Of a stretch of DNA of 64,000 bases, positions 55,386-63,533 are shown piece by piece. The notes below the pieces were generated by a model that did no database searches, had not been told where the DNA came from, and saw nothing but the letters and a program-made list of their open reading frames with translations. How positions within the stretch are numbered: position 1 is the stretch's first letter; the number at the start of each line of letters is the position of its first letter. This DNA comes from Coleofasciculaceae cyanobacterium (lineage in GTDB: Bacteria > Cyanobacteriota > Cyanobacteriia > Cyanobacteriales > Xenococcaceae): contig DATNPK010000026.1 in the NCBI GenBank assembly GCA_036703275.1, forward strand, positions 62,001 through 126,000, read 5' to 3'. The translations under genes and the position numbers were made by a program.

Positions 55386-55574
55386 AATACTTGTGATTGA
55401 AAAATGTACGCGATCGCACTCAATTAAACTGAAAAATCAATCTCAATTGATGCAACCGTAATAGCTATAAAACTATATTTGGCTAATTTAGTAACTTTCG
55501 CTTCAATCTAAAGACAGAAGTTTTGCATAACAATAGCTTTCAGGCTGAGAATTTCTGGCACTCAGTAAACTAAA

Positions 55575-55862
55575 CTAGAAATTACTAGCGTCCTCGAACA
55601 TTTGCTTGGTCTTTTCTAATAATTTGTTTTCAGGATTGGCACGATTAATAGTTGGTTGTTTTAAAGTCGGAATTTGACTGGGATTTAATAACTCCTGCTG
55701 CTTTTTCGGACTGATAAAATCATCAATGCTATCTAGTGATTTTGCTTTTTTAGATTTTGAATAGAGTAGCCCTACCTCCTGTTTTCCCGTTGAAAAATCT
55801 GTTTGAGCTTTGCTGACTTCTAGTTTGTTACAGGCTATAATAATTAAGAGGATCATTCCCAA
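55575..55862 (-). CDS. Putative small lipoprotein
   Basis: About 95 residues. The N-terminal ILLIIIAC has a lipobox-like end (Cys at about residue 11), which would be lipidated. The rest is charged with an RANPENK segment. No standard ATG with a good ribosome binding site is seen; the given start is TTG, and the ATG two codons later is equally possible. The hydrophobic stretch is short, so this is uncertain. Confidence 0.4.
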   Translation of the reverse strand: MGMILLIIIACNKLEVSKAQTDFSTGKQEVGLLYSKSKKAKSLDSIDDFISPKKQQELLNPSQIPTLKQPTINRANPENKLLEKTKQMFEDASNF

Positions 55863-56132
55863 TATAAAAGCCAGTAATAATTCTGTTTAGCTTCAATTGT
55901 TAAAGTTTATTGCTTATTTTCCTGTTTGAATCCCTGATTAAATAATCAATTTATTTGGCGATCGCTATTTTTGAAGATGGCATTCAATAGTAGAATCTAG
56001 CCCAAAGGAAATTGGTTTCCCCGGCAAATTTTTCATAATATTTAAAGGTTTAAAAATATTCAGGTAGTGTATTCAGTCTAAATAATTAGTTTGATAAAAT
56101 ACCATCTATCAGAAGATTGATTGAATTTATAA

Positions 56133-56933
56133 TTATTTATGGCGATTAATTAAATGCTTGCGTTTTGTCCGATAAGTATCTGAATTATTTTGATTTTTTT
56201 CAATTTCTTTTTGAATGACGCTCGCCTGTTGATGGGCTTGTTCTCCCTCGATACCTTCAGGACGTACATCTAGCTCGACTAAAGCTGCTTTGCGACCATA
56301 AACAATTAAAATATCTCCAGGATAAATATAGGTATCGCCATATGGTGCGCCAATATAAATGCGATCGCGTCTCTCAATACCTAATACAGCTATTCCTTCG
56401 TCTGCCAGCCGTAGCTGTTTCAATTTTTTATTAGCCAGCCAATTATCTTCATTGACTTCTATTTCTGTTACCTGATATTCTCCTTTGAGATGTAGCAAAC
56501 GCGCATAGTCTCTTAAATCTAAATCCGTCCAGCGATGTAAACCTTTTCTAACCAAACGAGTCAGGATACGATTAAAAGCGCGGTTGGTAGCCAATAGCCA
56601 TAGCACCCCAATGCCGATTAATAAATAGAGTAAACGAGATAGTCCATCTCTAGGCGAAGAAGTGGAAACAAAGGTAAGAACCAAAGATGAAATAACGGTA
56701 ATGAAACCCGCGTTACCCAAAAACATCAGCCACATAATGATGCGTCGTCGTAGCGGATGTTTGACGATTGCCTCCGATTCTGCTGTAGCAAATCCAGTAC
56801 CAGTGAAAGCAGAACGTGCCTGAAATCTAGCTGACGTTCGAGATAAACCTGTTAGGGTTAAAGCTTCTGTAGCAATGCGAGTAACTAGTAAAGATAGGGT
56901 GATGGCAATTAAAACTGAAAGAAGAGCAGCCAT
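56133..56933 (-). CDS. TrkA C-terminal domain membrane protein
   Basis: Three membrane segments (about residues 2-24, 66-88 and 97-118) precede a cytoplasmic RCK_C/TrkA_C domain. SRTSARFQARSAFTGTGFATAESEAIVKHPLRRR is a characteristic block of this group, and the C-terminal half has DEGIAVLGIERRD and YPGDILIVYGRKAAL, the TrkA_C strands. The domain binds a nucleotide-like ligand in potassium channels. A role in ion homeostasis is expected; the transported ion is unknown. Confidence 0.8.
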   Translation of the reverse strand: MAALLSVLIAITLSLLVTRIATEALTLTGLSRTSARFQARSAFTGTGFATAESEAIVKHPLRRRIIMWLMFLGNAGFITVISSLVLTFVSTSSPRDGLSRLLYLLIGIGVLWLLATNRAFNRILTRLVRKGLHRWTDLDLRDYARLLHLKGEYQVTEIEVNEDNWLANKKLKQLRLADEGIAVLGIERRDRIYIGAPYGDTYIYPGDILIVYGRKAALVELDVRPEGIEGEQAHQQASVIQKEIEKNQNNSDTYRTKRKHLINRHK

Positions 56934-57053
56934 TTTGGCGTTGGTAATTTAATATAGCGATCAGCTAGAGGAATTTTTAGTTATTTGTTTACCAGTTAGG
57001 ATTATTTTATTAATTTTGCTCAACAAAAAGTAATTGACTCCAAATAAAGCAAA

Positions 57054-57084
57054 AATAAGGGAGGATTTATAATCCTCCCTTATT
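57054..57084 (-). terminator. Terminator after the 57097 gene
   Basis: AATAAGGGAGGATT (57054-57067) is an exact inverted repeat of AATCCTCCCTTATT (57071-57084) with a 3-base loop, 12 bases past the stop of the minus-strand gene. On that strand the stem is followed by TTTTGC, matching an intrinsic terminator. Confidence 0.75.
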
Positions 57085-57096
57085 GTACGTCAATTT

Positions 57097-57714
57097 CTAT
57101 CTGGCAAAGTTTTCTGGTGGTTGAGGTTCAGGAACTGTTCCTGTGCGTATTGGTCTGGGTTTTTTCGCGCCAACCGAAGCACCAATTAAAGATGCAGCTA
57201 ATCCTAGCAGTGAGCCGATAATGAAATACCAAGATGCTTTGTCTACCGCTTGCTCTACTTGATTAGTCCGTATATTTGGAACTTGATTGGGAATGCTAAC
57301 ACCACCTGGTTGCTGTGCCTGATTTAATACTTCTCCTGCGTTAGAAGCTACAACCCCAAAAGCCCCTGATACTCCACTTGCCAGTAACCAAGCACTAAGA
57401 GCCAAAGTTGTCGCCCAGAAAATCAATCCGTGTAGCATGGCGGTTTTTTTGTTCATGGGGCTACAGCCAGACGCAGTTACCCAACTACCGATAAACAAGG
57501 CAATTAGTAAACTAACAACTGTCCAAATACCAGTTACAACACCAGAGTCACCAGTGATTAAACCGATCGCCGCACCCAAAGCACTGAGAATTAACTGAGT
57601 GGCGAGCGCTACAAATATTCCGCCTAAAATTGGTCCCCATCTAATCCGATCTTGGTTATCTTCGATCGCAAATGTTTCAACTACTCTGTTTCTACCTGAT
57701 TCTGAGTAAGCCAT
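57097..57714 (-). CDS. Four-helix membrane protein of the stress island
   Basis: A 205-residue protein with about four membrane segments. The block IRWGPILGGIFVALATQLILSALGAAIGL and the next helix IWTVVSLLIALFIGSWVTASG are familiar from cyanobacterial stress clusters, though no function is known. The C-terminus is basic and Pro-rich. A terminator follows at 57054. Confidence 0.7.
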   Translation of the reverse strand: MAYSESGRNRVVETFAIEDNQDRIRWGPILGGIFVALATQLILSALGAAIGLITGDSGVVTGIWTVVSLLIALFIGSWVTASGCSPMNKKTAMLHGLIFWATTLALSAWLLASGVSGAFGVVASNAGEVLNQAQQPGGVSIPNQVPNIRTNQVEQAVDKASWYFIIGSLLGLAASLIGASVGAKKPRPIRTGTVPEPQPPENFAR

Positions 57715-57813
57715 AATAATTTTTCCTCGTTATTTACTGATTATTTAGTGTTTGTTGATTGTGTTCGAGCACGATAATAGCATTAGATAATAATTTTGAA
57801 CGCTATGACTTTA

Positions 57814-58284
57814 TTAAAGAGCCTGGCGATGATCGACAATAATCACTTCAGGATGTTCTAGGGCAACTTGGTAGACAGTCCAATCTTGAATACCACAACG
57901 CTTCAAAATGGGTTTTGCCCCCAAAATATCGTCTTGATTACCTTCAACCATGACTAAATATTTGCCTTGGGAAACTAAATCATTGTAAGAACGTGCAGTA
58001 TCGACGGGGATATCTAACTGAGTAAGAGCTTGAGTTAAGCTGATTACACTTTCACCTGTGATGACATTAGAGTCTTGCTTAGTATCACTACTAATTCGAG
58101 TATCGAAGCGATCGCGCAATGATTGGCATAATTCTGTGCCAACTATTTTGTTTTCCCCTTCTGAATTATGGGCAATCACAAAAACTCGGTTCAGAGAAAA
58201 ATGAGAATCATCTAGTTCTTTTAAAGCAGCTTCGGTATTTAATGAATTATCAAAAATACCAATCGCTCTTTGACGTTCGGACAT
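57814..58284 (-). CDS. General stress domain protein (paralogue of 52969-53787)
   Basis: A 156-residue protein with RAIGIFDNSLNTEAALKELDDSHFSLNRVFVIAH at the start and KYLVMVEGNQDDILGAKPILKRCGIQDWTVYQ at the end. These match the two beta-alpha domains of the protein at 52969, but the glycine-zipper segment between them is absent. It is probably soluble. Duplication within the island is inferred. Confidence 0.65.
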   Translation of the reverse strand: MSERQRAIGIFDNSLNTEAALKELDDSHFSLNRVFVIAHNSEGENKIVGTELCQSLRDRFDTRISSDTKQDSNVITGESVISLTQALTQLDIPVDTARSYNDLVSQGKYLVMVEGNQDDILGAKPILKRCGIQDWTVYQVALEHPEVIIVDHRQAL

Positions 58285-58452
58285 ATTTATCCCGGCTCAA
58301 CTTGAGAGCAATTCAATTAATAAAAGTGATGCTCTTATTTTCTTCATTTTTAGGAAAAATTCTATTGCTCTTAGGGTAGATCTTTTAGCAGATACAATAG
58401 GTCTGTTTACTACTGTGTATGGCTTTGAGCCAAATACAGTTAGATATACTTC

Positions 58453-58746
58453 TTAAGACTGACGTAAAGCCTTTAATTGCGATCGCAGTCGAGAATTTTC
58501 TTCACTGAGTTCTAATACCATCGCTGCACCTACCAAATTCAGCCCTAAATCTTTACGCAGACGCATAATCTTGATCACGCGACTAATATCTTCAAGTTTT
58601 AACATCGAGCCTTCTGGTTCAATTACCCCTAGTCGAATAAAGCTGTCAATGGTGGTGACAGAGGTTTGGGTGATAGTAGCAACGCGATCCAAACTAATTA
58701 GGGTATCGCCCTGTAGATCGACTACCGTAAGAGATAAACTGCTCAT
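58453..58746 (-). CDS. CbpM-like DnaJ modulator (MerR-like fold)
   Basis: A 97-residue protein with [32 protein letters not shown], the MerR-like HTH of chaperone modulator CbpM, and [31 protein letters not shown]. CbpM binds the J domain of CbpA and inhibits it. Its start overlaps the DnaJ gene stop by four bases (58743-58746), so the two form a coupled operon. Confidence 0.8.
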   Translation of the reverse strand: MSSLSLTVVDLQGDTLISLDRVATITQTSVTTIDSFIRLGVIEPEGSMLKLEDISRVIKIMRLRKDLGLNLVGAAMVLELSEENSRLRSQLKALRQS

Positions 58747-59720
58747 AATCTCATGTCCTCCAAACTTTTACGGGGATTGTAGCTGCTAACTTGCTGAAGC
58801 TTTTGGTAATATTCTCGTTCGGTTTGGCTGAGCTCTTTTGGCGTAACTATTTTTAATTGAACCATCAAATCGCTGCGCTGTTTGTTGGGTTGACGCCAGC
58901 CTTTGTCTTTTAATCTCAAAGACTGTCCCGAATTTACTCCAGAAGGAATTTTCATCGTTACTTTCCCATCAGGGGTAGGAACGGTAATTTCTGCACCCAA
59001 AACTGCTTCTTCGGGAGTAATTGGCAGTTCAACAACTAAATTGTTTCCTTGAAATTTAAATAAAGGATGGGGTTGCAGTTCAATGTTTAGATACAAGTCC
59101 CCGCGCTGTCCGGAAAAAGGACTGGGTTGACCTTTACCTTTAATTCTCAGCCGACTACCTGTTTTGGCACCAGCAGGAATGCGAACTTTTACCGTTTCAT
59201 TACCAATACGAAACTGTTTTTGTGTCCCGTTGAAGGCTTCAGAGAAAGTAAGAGCGATCGCTGCTTCGCTATCTTGAGCTGGTACATCACTATAGCCACC
59301 TCCAAAGCCTCCAGGAGCTGACGTGCGATAGCCATAGCTGCCTCTACTTTGACCGCCAGCACGACCTAGAATTTCATTGATAAAATCTTCAAAATTACCA
59401 TACTGACTAAAATCGAAACCGCCTACGTCTACATTGTTAAATCCGCCACCACTGCCAGATCCAGAAGCTGCGCCTCCTTGCCCCACTTGTGACCAATATT
59501 GACCGTATTGGTCGTATTTACGCCGTTTATCGGGATCTGAAAGTACTTCTTGTGCTTCGTTAATTTCTTTAAAGCGAGTTTCTGCTTGTTTATTTCCTGG
59601 GTTCAAATCGGGGTGATACTTCCGTGCCAGCTTACGATAAGCTTTTTTAATCTCGTCAGCAGAAGCACTTTTACTAATGCCTAATACCTGGTAATAATCT
59701 TTAAAGTCGGTTGCAGCCAT
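58743..59720 (-). CDS. DnaJ/CbpA-type J-domain co-chaperone
   Basis: A 325-residue type II Hsp40. The J domain covers residues 8-73, with the HPD motif at 36-38 (KYHPDLN). A Gly-rich linker ([17 protein letters not shown]) follows, then two C-terminal substrate-binding domains with [18 protein letters not shown] and [18 protein letters not shown]. No zinc finger is present, as in CbpA. It stimulates DnaK. A CbpM gene is coupled directly downstream. Confidence 0.9.
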   Translation of the reverse strand: MAATDFKDYYQVLGISKSASADEIKKAYRKLARKYHPDLNPGNKQAETRFKEINEAQEVLSDPDKRRKYDQYGQYWSQVGQGGAASGSGSGGGFNNVDVGGFDFSQYGNFEDFINEILGRAGGQSRGSYGYRTSAPGGFGGGYSDVPAQDSEAAIALTFSEAFNGTQKQFRIGNETVKVRIPAGAKTGSRLRIKGKGQPSPFSGQRGDLYLNIELQPHPLFKFQGNNLVVELPITPEEAVLGAEITVPTPDGKVTMKIPSGVNSGQSLRLKDKGWRQPNKQRSDLMVQLKIVTPKELSQTEREYYQKLQQVSSYNPRKSLEDMRL

Positions 59721-59854
59721 AATCTTTAATAGATAATTGTCTTCTGAGGCTCGATTATCTTAACTCGTAACCTATAGAATAATTATAGATCTTTGTTTTC
59801 TGAATCTATTATTTAGCTATAAACTTAGGCAATAATTAGAAATTTATTCCGAGT

Positions 59855-59894
59855 GCAATATCTTGAGAAGATTATTTATTTCTCAAGATATTGC
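59855..59894. terminator. Perfect 15-bp hairpin
   Basis: GCAATATCTTGAGAA (59855-59869) pairs exactly with TTCTCAAGATATTGC (59880-59894). The loop is 10 AT-rich bases. It lies between the leftward ORF at 60116 and the dnaJ start, so it may end the former. The small open frame that runs across it (59872-60069) is therefore doubtful. Confidence 0.55.
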
Positions 59895-60115
59895 CAACTA
59901 GTAAGTTAGCTGTAAATGTGTTTAAGGTAGTCAACTTGGTTATTTTTTGATTGATGACGGCGATCGCTCTTATTGCAGCATGTTTTGGGTAGCTGTAGCG
60001 AGCCATATGAATAAAACTGCACTCATTATGCGTTCGTAGTTCATCATGAAACTGCTTTCCACAACACAACTGCTTTCAGCAGTCAAAACAAGTTATTGCT
60101 GCCTTCAATCATGAT

Positions 60116-60493
60116 TTATATTTTAAACTGGTTGTTTTTCTCCAGCAACGCCCGATTGTTTAGGTTGCCAATAGTATTATTTTTTTTAAAAAGACGTAAA
60201 TATAAAAGAGTAGGCAACTGCAAAACGTAGGTTAAAAAACTGACAAAATTAATCAAAATTTGTCGCTTACTCTGATATTTATTAAATAAGGGTAAAATAT
60301 CTTTTTCTTGGAAGCCGAACTTATTTTTGATTGAAGCATCAAGCAAAGTTTCTTGAAAAATAATCGAGCGATCGCGACGCGAAGCGGTATGCCACGGCAT
60401 ATGCGCAGCGGTATCCTTTAGGACTAGCTTCGCGTCGTCCTTTAGGAATTCTTTAGGGCTTTTAAACATCTTTATCTGGGGATATTGTTTCAC
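60116..60493 (-). CDS. Unrecognised ORF disrupted by a repeat insertion
   Basis: A 125-codon frame from a GTG start. Residues about 14-44 are encoded by the modular repeat at 60371-60460, and the body contains a hydrophobic helix, FVSFLTYVLQLPTLLYLRLF. The repeat-encoded part is low complexity. No family was recognised and the ribosome binding site is weak. It may be the remnant of a membrane protein into which the repeat inserted. Confidence 0.35.
   Translation of the reverse strand: MKQYPQIKMFKSPKEFLKDDAKLVLKDTAAHMPWHTASRRDRSIIFQETLLDASIKNKFGFQEKDILPLFNKYQSKRQILINFVSFLTYVLQLPTLLYLRLFKKNNTIGNLNNRALLEKNNQFKI
60371..60460. repeat. Modular repeat in the 60116 ORF
   Basis: Contains ACGCGAAGCGGTAT, GCCACGGCATATGC, GCGGTATCCTTTAGGAC and AGCTTCGCGTCGTCCTTTAGG, the same modules as at 23704-23990 and 47099-47320. 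The neighbouring modules are inverted with respect to each other, giving fold-back potential. Confidence 0.65.
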
Positions 60494-60819
60494 TTATTGC
60501 GACCAAGGTAAATAATAATTGAAACAATAATATTAAACAAGAGTACATAATTAGCTTAGAAATTTATGCTTCATTTGCCCCTCCTCCAAAAGTTATAAAT
60601 ATTTCAGGTTGCTTTGTTCTGAGACAATAGGCGATCGCTGTTTGAGGGAGACTAATATTCTGAAAAAAGCGAGCTTAATAAAGCTTAATCAGGTTGAAAC
60701 ATTGTTGACAATTAAGAAAGATTAAAAACTAGTCATAACCAATCAAAAGTATTTAATGTTCATGATTAATGCTGCATGAGAAAACTCGCTTTTGCTCCGA
60801 CAAAATGGCTGTTGGTTTG
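60494..60819. other. Spacer without a recognised gene
   Basis: 326 bases upstream of the ORF at 60116 and downstream of the Hsp20 gene. It contains a HIP1 site near 60632 and GCTTAATAAAGCTTAA, a short palindrome. No supported ORF. Confidence 0.4.
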
Positions 60820-61428
60820 TTAACTAGCTACTGTCTCAGATTGAGAACTTTTGTTTTCATCCTCGTTCCAAACATCTGGTGTATTACCATAACCACCTTC
60901 GGGCTTGTTATCTTGGTTGGTATTGGTATCAGCAGTGTTTAATGGTTGAGGCTGAGATCCAGAAACACTTTGGCTATTAGTATTATTGCTAGAACCCAAA
61001 TTAACTCTGGTAACTTGGTTAGCGTCTTCTTTCGCTTTGGGTAGTTCTAATGTCAAGATTCCGTTATTATAGTCCCCTTTAACGCTATTATTGTCGATCC
61101 GTGTTGACAGAGGAATCATACGGCTAAATTTACCATAGCGAAACTCAGAACGAGTCATGCCATTTTTTTCTGATTTAGATTGAGATTGGCGCTCGCCACT
61201 AATCAGCACCGCCTCTTTTGTTACCTGCACGTCTAAATTGCTTGCATCCATGCCAGGAATTTCTACTCTAAGATGAATTGAGTCGTCAGTTTCTTCCATT
61301 TCCGCCAAGGGCATAAAAGACTGCTGCATTGATTCTTGTTCCATGGGTGCAAGAGCTTCAAACAAACGATTCATGTCTCTCTGCAAAGAGTTCATCTCGC
61401 GGAAAGGTTGCCAATGGATTAATGCCAT
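60820..61428 (-). CDS. Hsp20/alpha-crystallin small heat-shock protein
   Basis: A 202-residue class A-type Hsp20. The N-terminus WQPFREMNSLQRDMNRLFE is conserved in cyanobacterial HspA. The alpha-crystallin domain covers about 45-145 (LRVEIPGMDASNLDVQV, ISGERQ, FRYGKFSRMIPL, and ILTLELPK). A Ser/Asn/Gln-rich C-terminal tail of about 55 residues is unusually long. No CIRCE element is seen upstream. Stabilises proteins and membranes under heat and light stress. Confidence 0.93.
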   Translation of the reverse strand: MALIHWQPFREMNSLQRDMNRLFEALAPMEQESMQQSFMPLAEMEETDDSIHLRVEIPGMDASNLDVQVTKEAVLISGERQSQSKSEKNGMTRSEFRYGKFSRMIPLSTRIDNNSVKGDYNNGILTLELPKAKEDANQVTRVNLGSSNNTNSQSVSGSQPQPLNTADTNTNQDNKPEGGYGNTPDVWNEDENKSSQSETVAS

Positions 61429-61563
61429 ATATTTTGCCTCCGAAATAAGCTTGTATGTAATGCTTTAGCTTAATATTGACAAGTTTTAAGACTATTTAAA
61501 CTCTACCTTTAGCATGAAAATTTAAGCTTGATAGTTTATGACCTTAAGTTGCAATAATTTAGT

Positions 61564-61591
61564 TTTTAGCTACTAGCTCTTAGCTGTTAGC
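61564..61591. repeat. Heptanucleotide short tandem repeat
   Basis: Four seven-base units, TTTTAGC TACTAGC TCTTAGC TGTTAGC, in the spacer upstream of the Hsp20 gene. This is the short tandemly repeated repeat type known in cyanobacteria. Confidence 0.6.
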
Positions 61592-61640
61592 CGAGCTTGT
61601 GAATTAAAGACTATTGCAATATTACAAGTATTTAGACACT

Positions 61641-61668
61641 AAAAAATCGACTGCATCTCTACAGTCGA
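61641..61668 (-). terminator. Intrinsic terminator after the 61738 gene
   Basis: On the minus strand TCGACTG pairs with CAGTCGA (61647-61653 and 61662-61668, loop of 8) and is followed directly by six T. This is a standard intrinsic terminator about 70 bases past the stop. Confidence 0.8.
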
Positions 61669-61737
61669 AATAATTTAATTATTAATGTTAATTAAATTGA
61701 CAAAAACATCTCGCGTCAAACACTACATAGATAAAAT

Positions 61738-62037
61738 TTATTTGTCTTCTACATACATTTCTGGTTCAACAGCGAAATTGTTGAGACGATTAGATTCATC
61801 GATGACATAGCCACCAGTGGTACTTAAGCCTGTACCCTCTTCTTGTTCTTCGAGAGCTTCAATATGTTCCATCTCTTCTTCTGGATCTCCACCAGAAGGA
61901 ATTATGGCTTCAGGATCGTTAACATCAACTGACTGTGCCAATTGTACACCAACCTGATTACCAGGCGCGCCTTTCCCTGGTTCTGCATCTTCAGGATCGT
62001 GTCTTGTGACTACTACTTTTTTTTCTTCATTTTCCAT
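61738..62037 (-). CDS. Small acidic protein of the stress island
   Basis: A 99-residue, very acidic soluble protein with no signal peptide. EEKKVVVTRHDPEDAEPGKGAPGNQVGVQLA at the start and PEEEMEHIEALEEQEEG in the middle. The composition predicts disorder. I do not recognise a domain. It is between the ChaB and Hsp20 genes and ends at a strong terminator. Confidence 0.55.
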   Translation of the reverse strand: MENEEKKVVVTRHDPEDAEPGKGAPGNQVGVQLAQSVDVNDPEAIIPSGGDPEEEMEHIEALEEQEEGTGLSTTGGYVIDESNRLNNFAVEPEMYVEDK

Positions 62038-62119
62038 GATTTAAATTTCTTCGCTGCTTATTTTTAATCAAATTAATAATTTTTTGGTGCTTAAACATCT
62101 GTCCGTAGTAACAGAATAT

Positions 62120-62419
62120 TTAGCCACCACGCATTGTTCCTGCGTTATTTTCACGGTTGCCAATCGGATCGCTAGTTTCCATGTCTGTACCAATAATGTT
62201 ACCGCGATCGACGTTAGCATTTTCGATTGAAACCCAGTTACCGTCTTTGTCTTCTTGGTAGCTATTTTTAACCGAATTCCAGGCTACTTGAGTAGCATTG
62301 TTTTCGTCCATGCCATTGTCACTCACCGCATTATATGCAGCCATAAAAAGTTGTTGTCCGTGCTTGGGTAACTTTTCTGTTACTTCAGCAGGTAAATCTT
62401 CTAATTGTTGGTAGGTCAT
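62120..62419 (-). CDS. ChaB family protein
   Basis: A 99-residue protein whose first 60 residues are a ChaB domain: LEDLPAEVTEKLPKHGQQLFMAAYNAVSDNG and ATQVAWNSVKNSY. ChaB is a regulator of the ChaA cation antiporter in E. coli, but many ChaB proteins lack that partner. The C-terminal 35 residues are polar and Asn-rich. It opens the leftward stress island from the right. Confidence 0.85.
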   Translation of the reverse strand: MTYQQLEDLPAEVTEKLPKHGQQLFMAAYNAVSDNGMDENNATQVAWNSVKNSYQEDKDGNWVSIENANVDRGNIIGTDMETSDPIGNRENNAGTMRGG

Positions 62420-62583
62420 ATTTAATATTTAATTATTGGTTCTTTGTTTCAATCAAAGCAAATTTACAGTTAATTAGAAATCATTCTCGAGGCATAATTG
62501 ATTTAAATTAAGGTTATGTCTATAGAACTATTTTGATGTCCCTAAATCGAGCTATATGATAAATTAAGGCTTGTTTTTAAAAA

Positions 62584-63429
62584 ATGAATCATATTTCTCT
62601 GTGTACTATTTATGCCAATCGGAAGCTACACTTACAAAATTTAGTTAGAAGTTTAATCGGATCGCAGCTATATCCAGATCAGCTTGTAATTGTCTGTATG
62701 AACGATCGTCTTCCTGATTTGCCCACTACACCTTTTCCTATAGATACTGCAACCCTAAATACTCAAGACGATCGCTTACCTCTAGCAGCAGCCAGAAACA
62801 AAGCAGCAGAAATAGCTACTGGAGCGAAATTAATTTTTTTAGATGTAGACTGCATTTGCGATCGCCATTTAATTGAAGTTTTCAACTATCACCTACTGCA
62901 AGAAGACGCAATATATTGTGGTTCAGTACGCTATCTACATCAGGATTGGCAAAAGGATAATTGGAGCAAAGAAAGCCTCAATCAACAATCTTCACCGCAT
63001 AAATTACAGGGAACAGAAATAACTGGTCAAGATAAGATTATTCACCCCTATGAACTATTTTGGTCATTATGTTTTGGAATTAGCAAAAAGACCTTTAATG
63101 AGATTAACGGGTTTGATACGGACTACACAGGTTATGGCGCAGAAGATACCGATTTTTCTTTTACAGCGCGATCGCAGCATATCCCCCTCTACAAAGTTAG
63201 CGCGTTGGCATATCATCAGTTTCATCTTGCCTATACCCCACCTCTTAATCATTTAGCAGAAATAGTTGACAATGCGCGGATTTTCTACCGCAAATGGCAT
63301 ATTTTACCGATGAAAAAATGGCTAGATCAGTTTGCCGATCTGGGATACATTGCTGGGGAAAACGCTCAGATAGAAATTATTAAGCTGCCAACCGAAACCG
63401 AGATACAAGCCTGTCTAAAAAATGTTTAG
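62584..63429 (+). CDS. GT2/GT7-like glycosyltransferase
   Basis: A 281-residue GT-A protein. The metal motif is FLDVDC at about residues 80-85, and the C-terminal GFDTDYTGYGAEDTDFS at about residues 175-191 is the acceptor-side block of GT7/N-terminal galactosyltransferase-type enzymes. The first strand ISLCTIYANRKLHLQNLVRSL is GT2-like. It is monocistronic and separate from the polysaccharide locus. The acceptor is unknown. Confidence 0.8.
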   Translation: MNHISLCTIYANRKLHLQNLVRSLIGSQLYPDQLVIVCMNDRLPDLPTTPFPIDTATLNTQDDRLPLAAARNKAAEIATGAKLIFLDVDCICDRHLIEVFNYHLLQEDAIYCGSVRYLHQDWQKDNWSKESLNQQSSPHKLQGTEITGQDKIIHPYELFWSLCFGISKKTFNEINGFDTDYTGYGAEDTDFSFTARSQHIPLYKVSALAYHQFHLAYTPPLNHLAEIVDNARIFYRKWHILPMKKWLDQFADLGYIAGENAQIEIIKLPTETEIQACLKNV

Positions 63430-63478
63430 GCGTTGCTGAATTAAGACATGAAATCGATAATAATAGTGTTCGTCTATT

Positions 63479-63528
63479 ACGGATACCGCTTCGCTATTAG
63501 CTTTTAGCTTTTAGCTATTAGCTTTTAG
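63479..63528. repeat. Modular repeat plus heptanucleotide array
   Basis: ACGGATACCGCTTCG (63479-63493) is one module of the large repeat family. It is followed at once by five seven-base units CTATTAG CTTTTAG CTTTTAG CTATTAG CTTTTAG (63494-63528). The two repeat families are directly joined here, 5 bases before the ABC ATPase stop. Confidence 0.65.
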
Positions 63529-63533
63529 CAATA

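Noticed and set aside
59872-60069. 65-codon minus-strand ORF
   Set aside because: Its 3' end lies in the perfect hairpin at 59855-59894, it lacks a ribosome binding site, and no family is seen.
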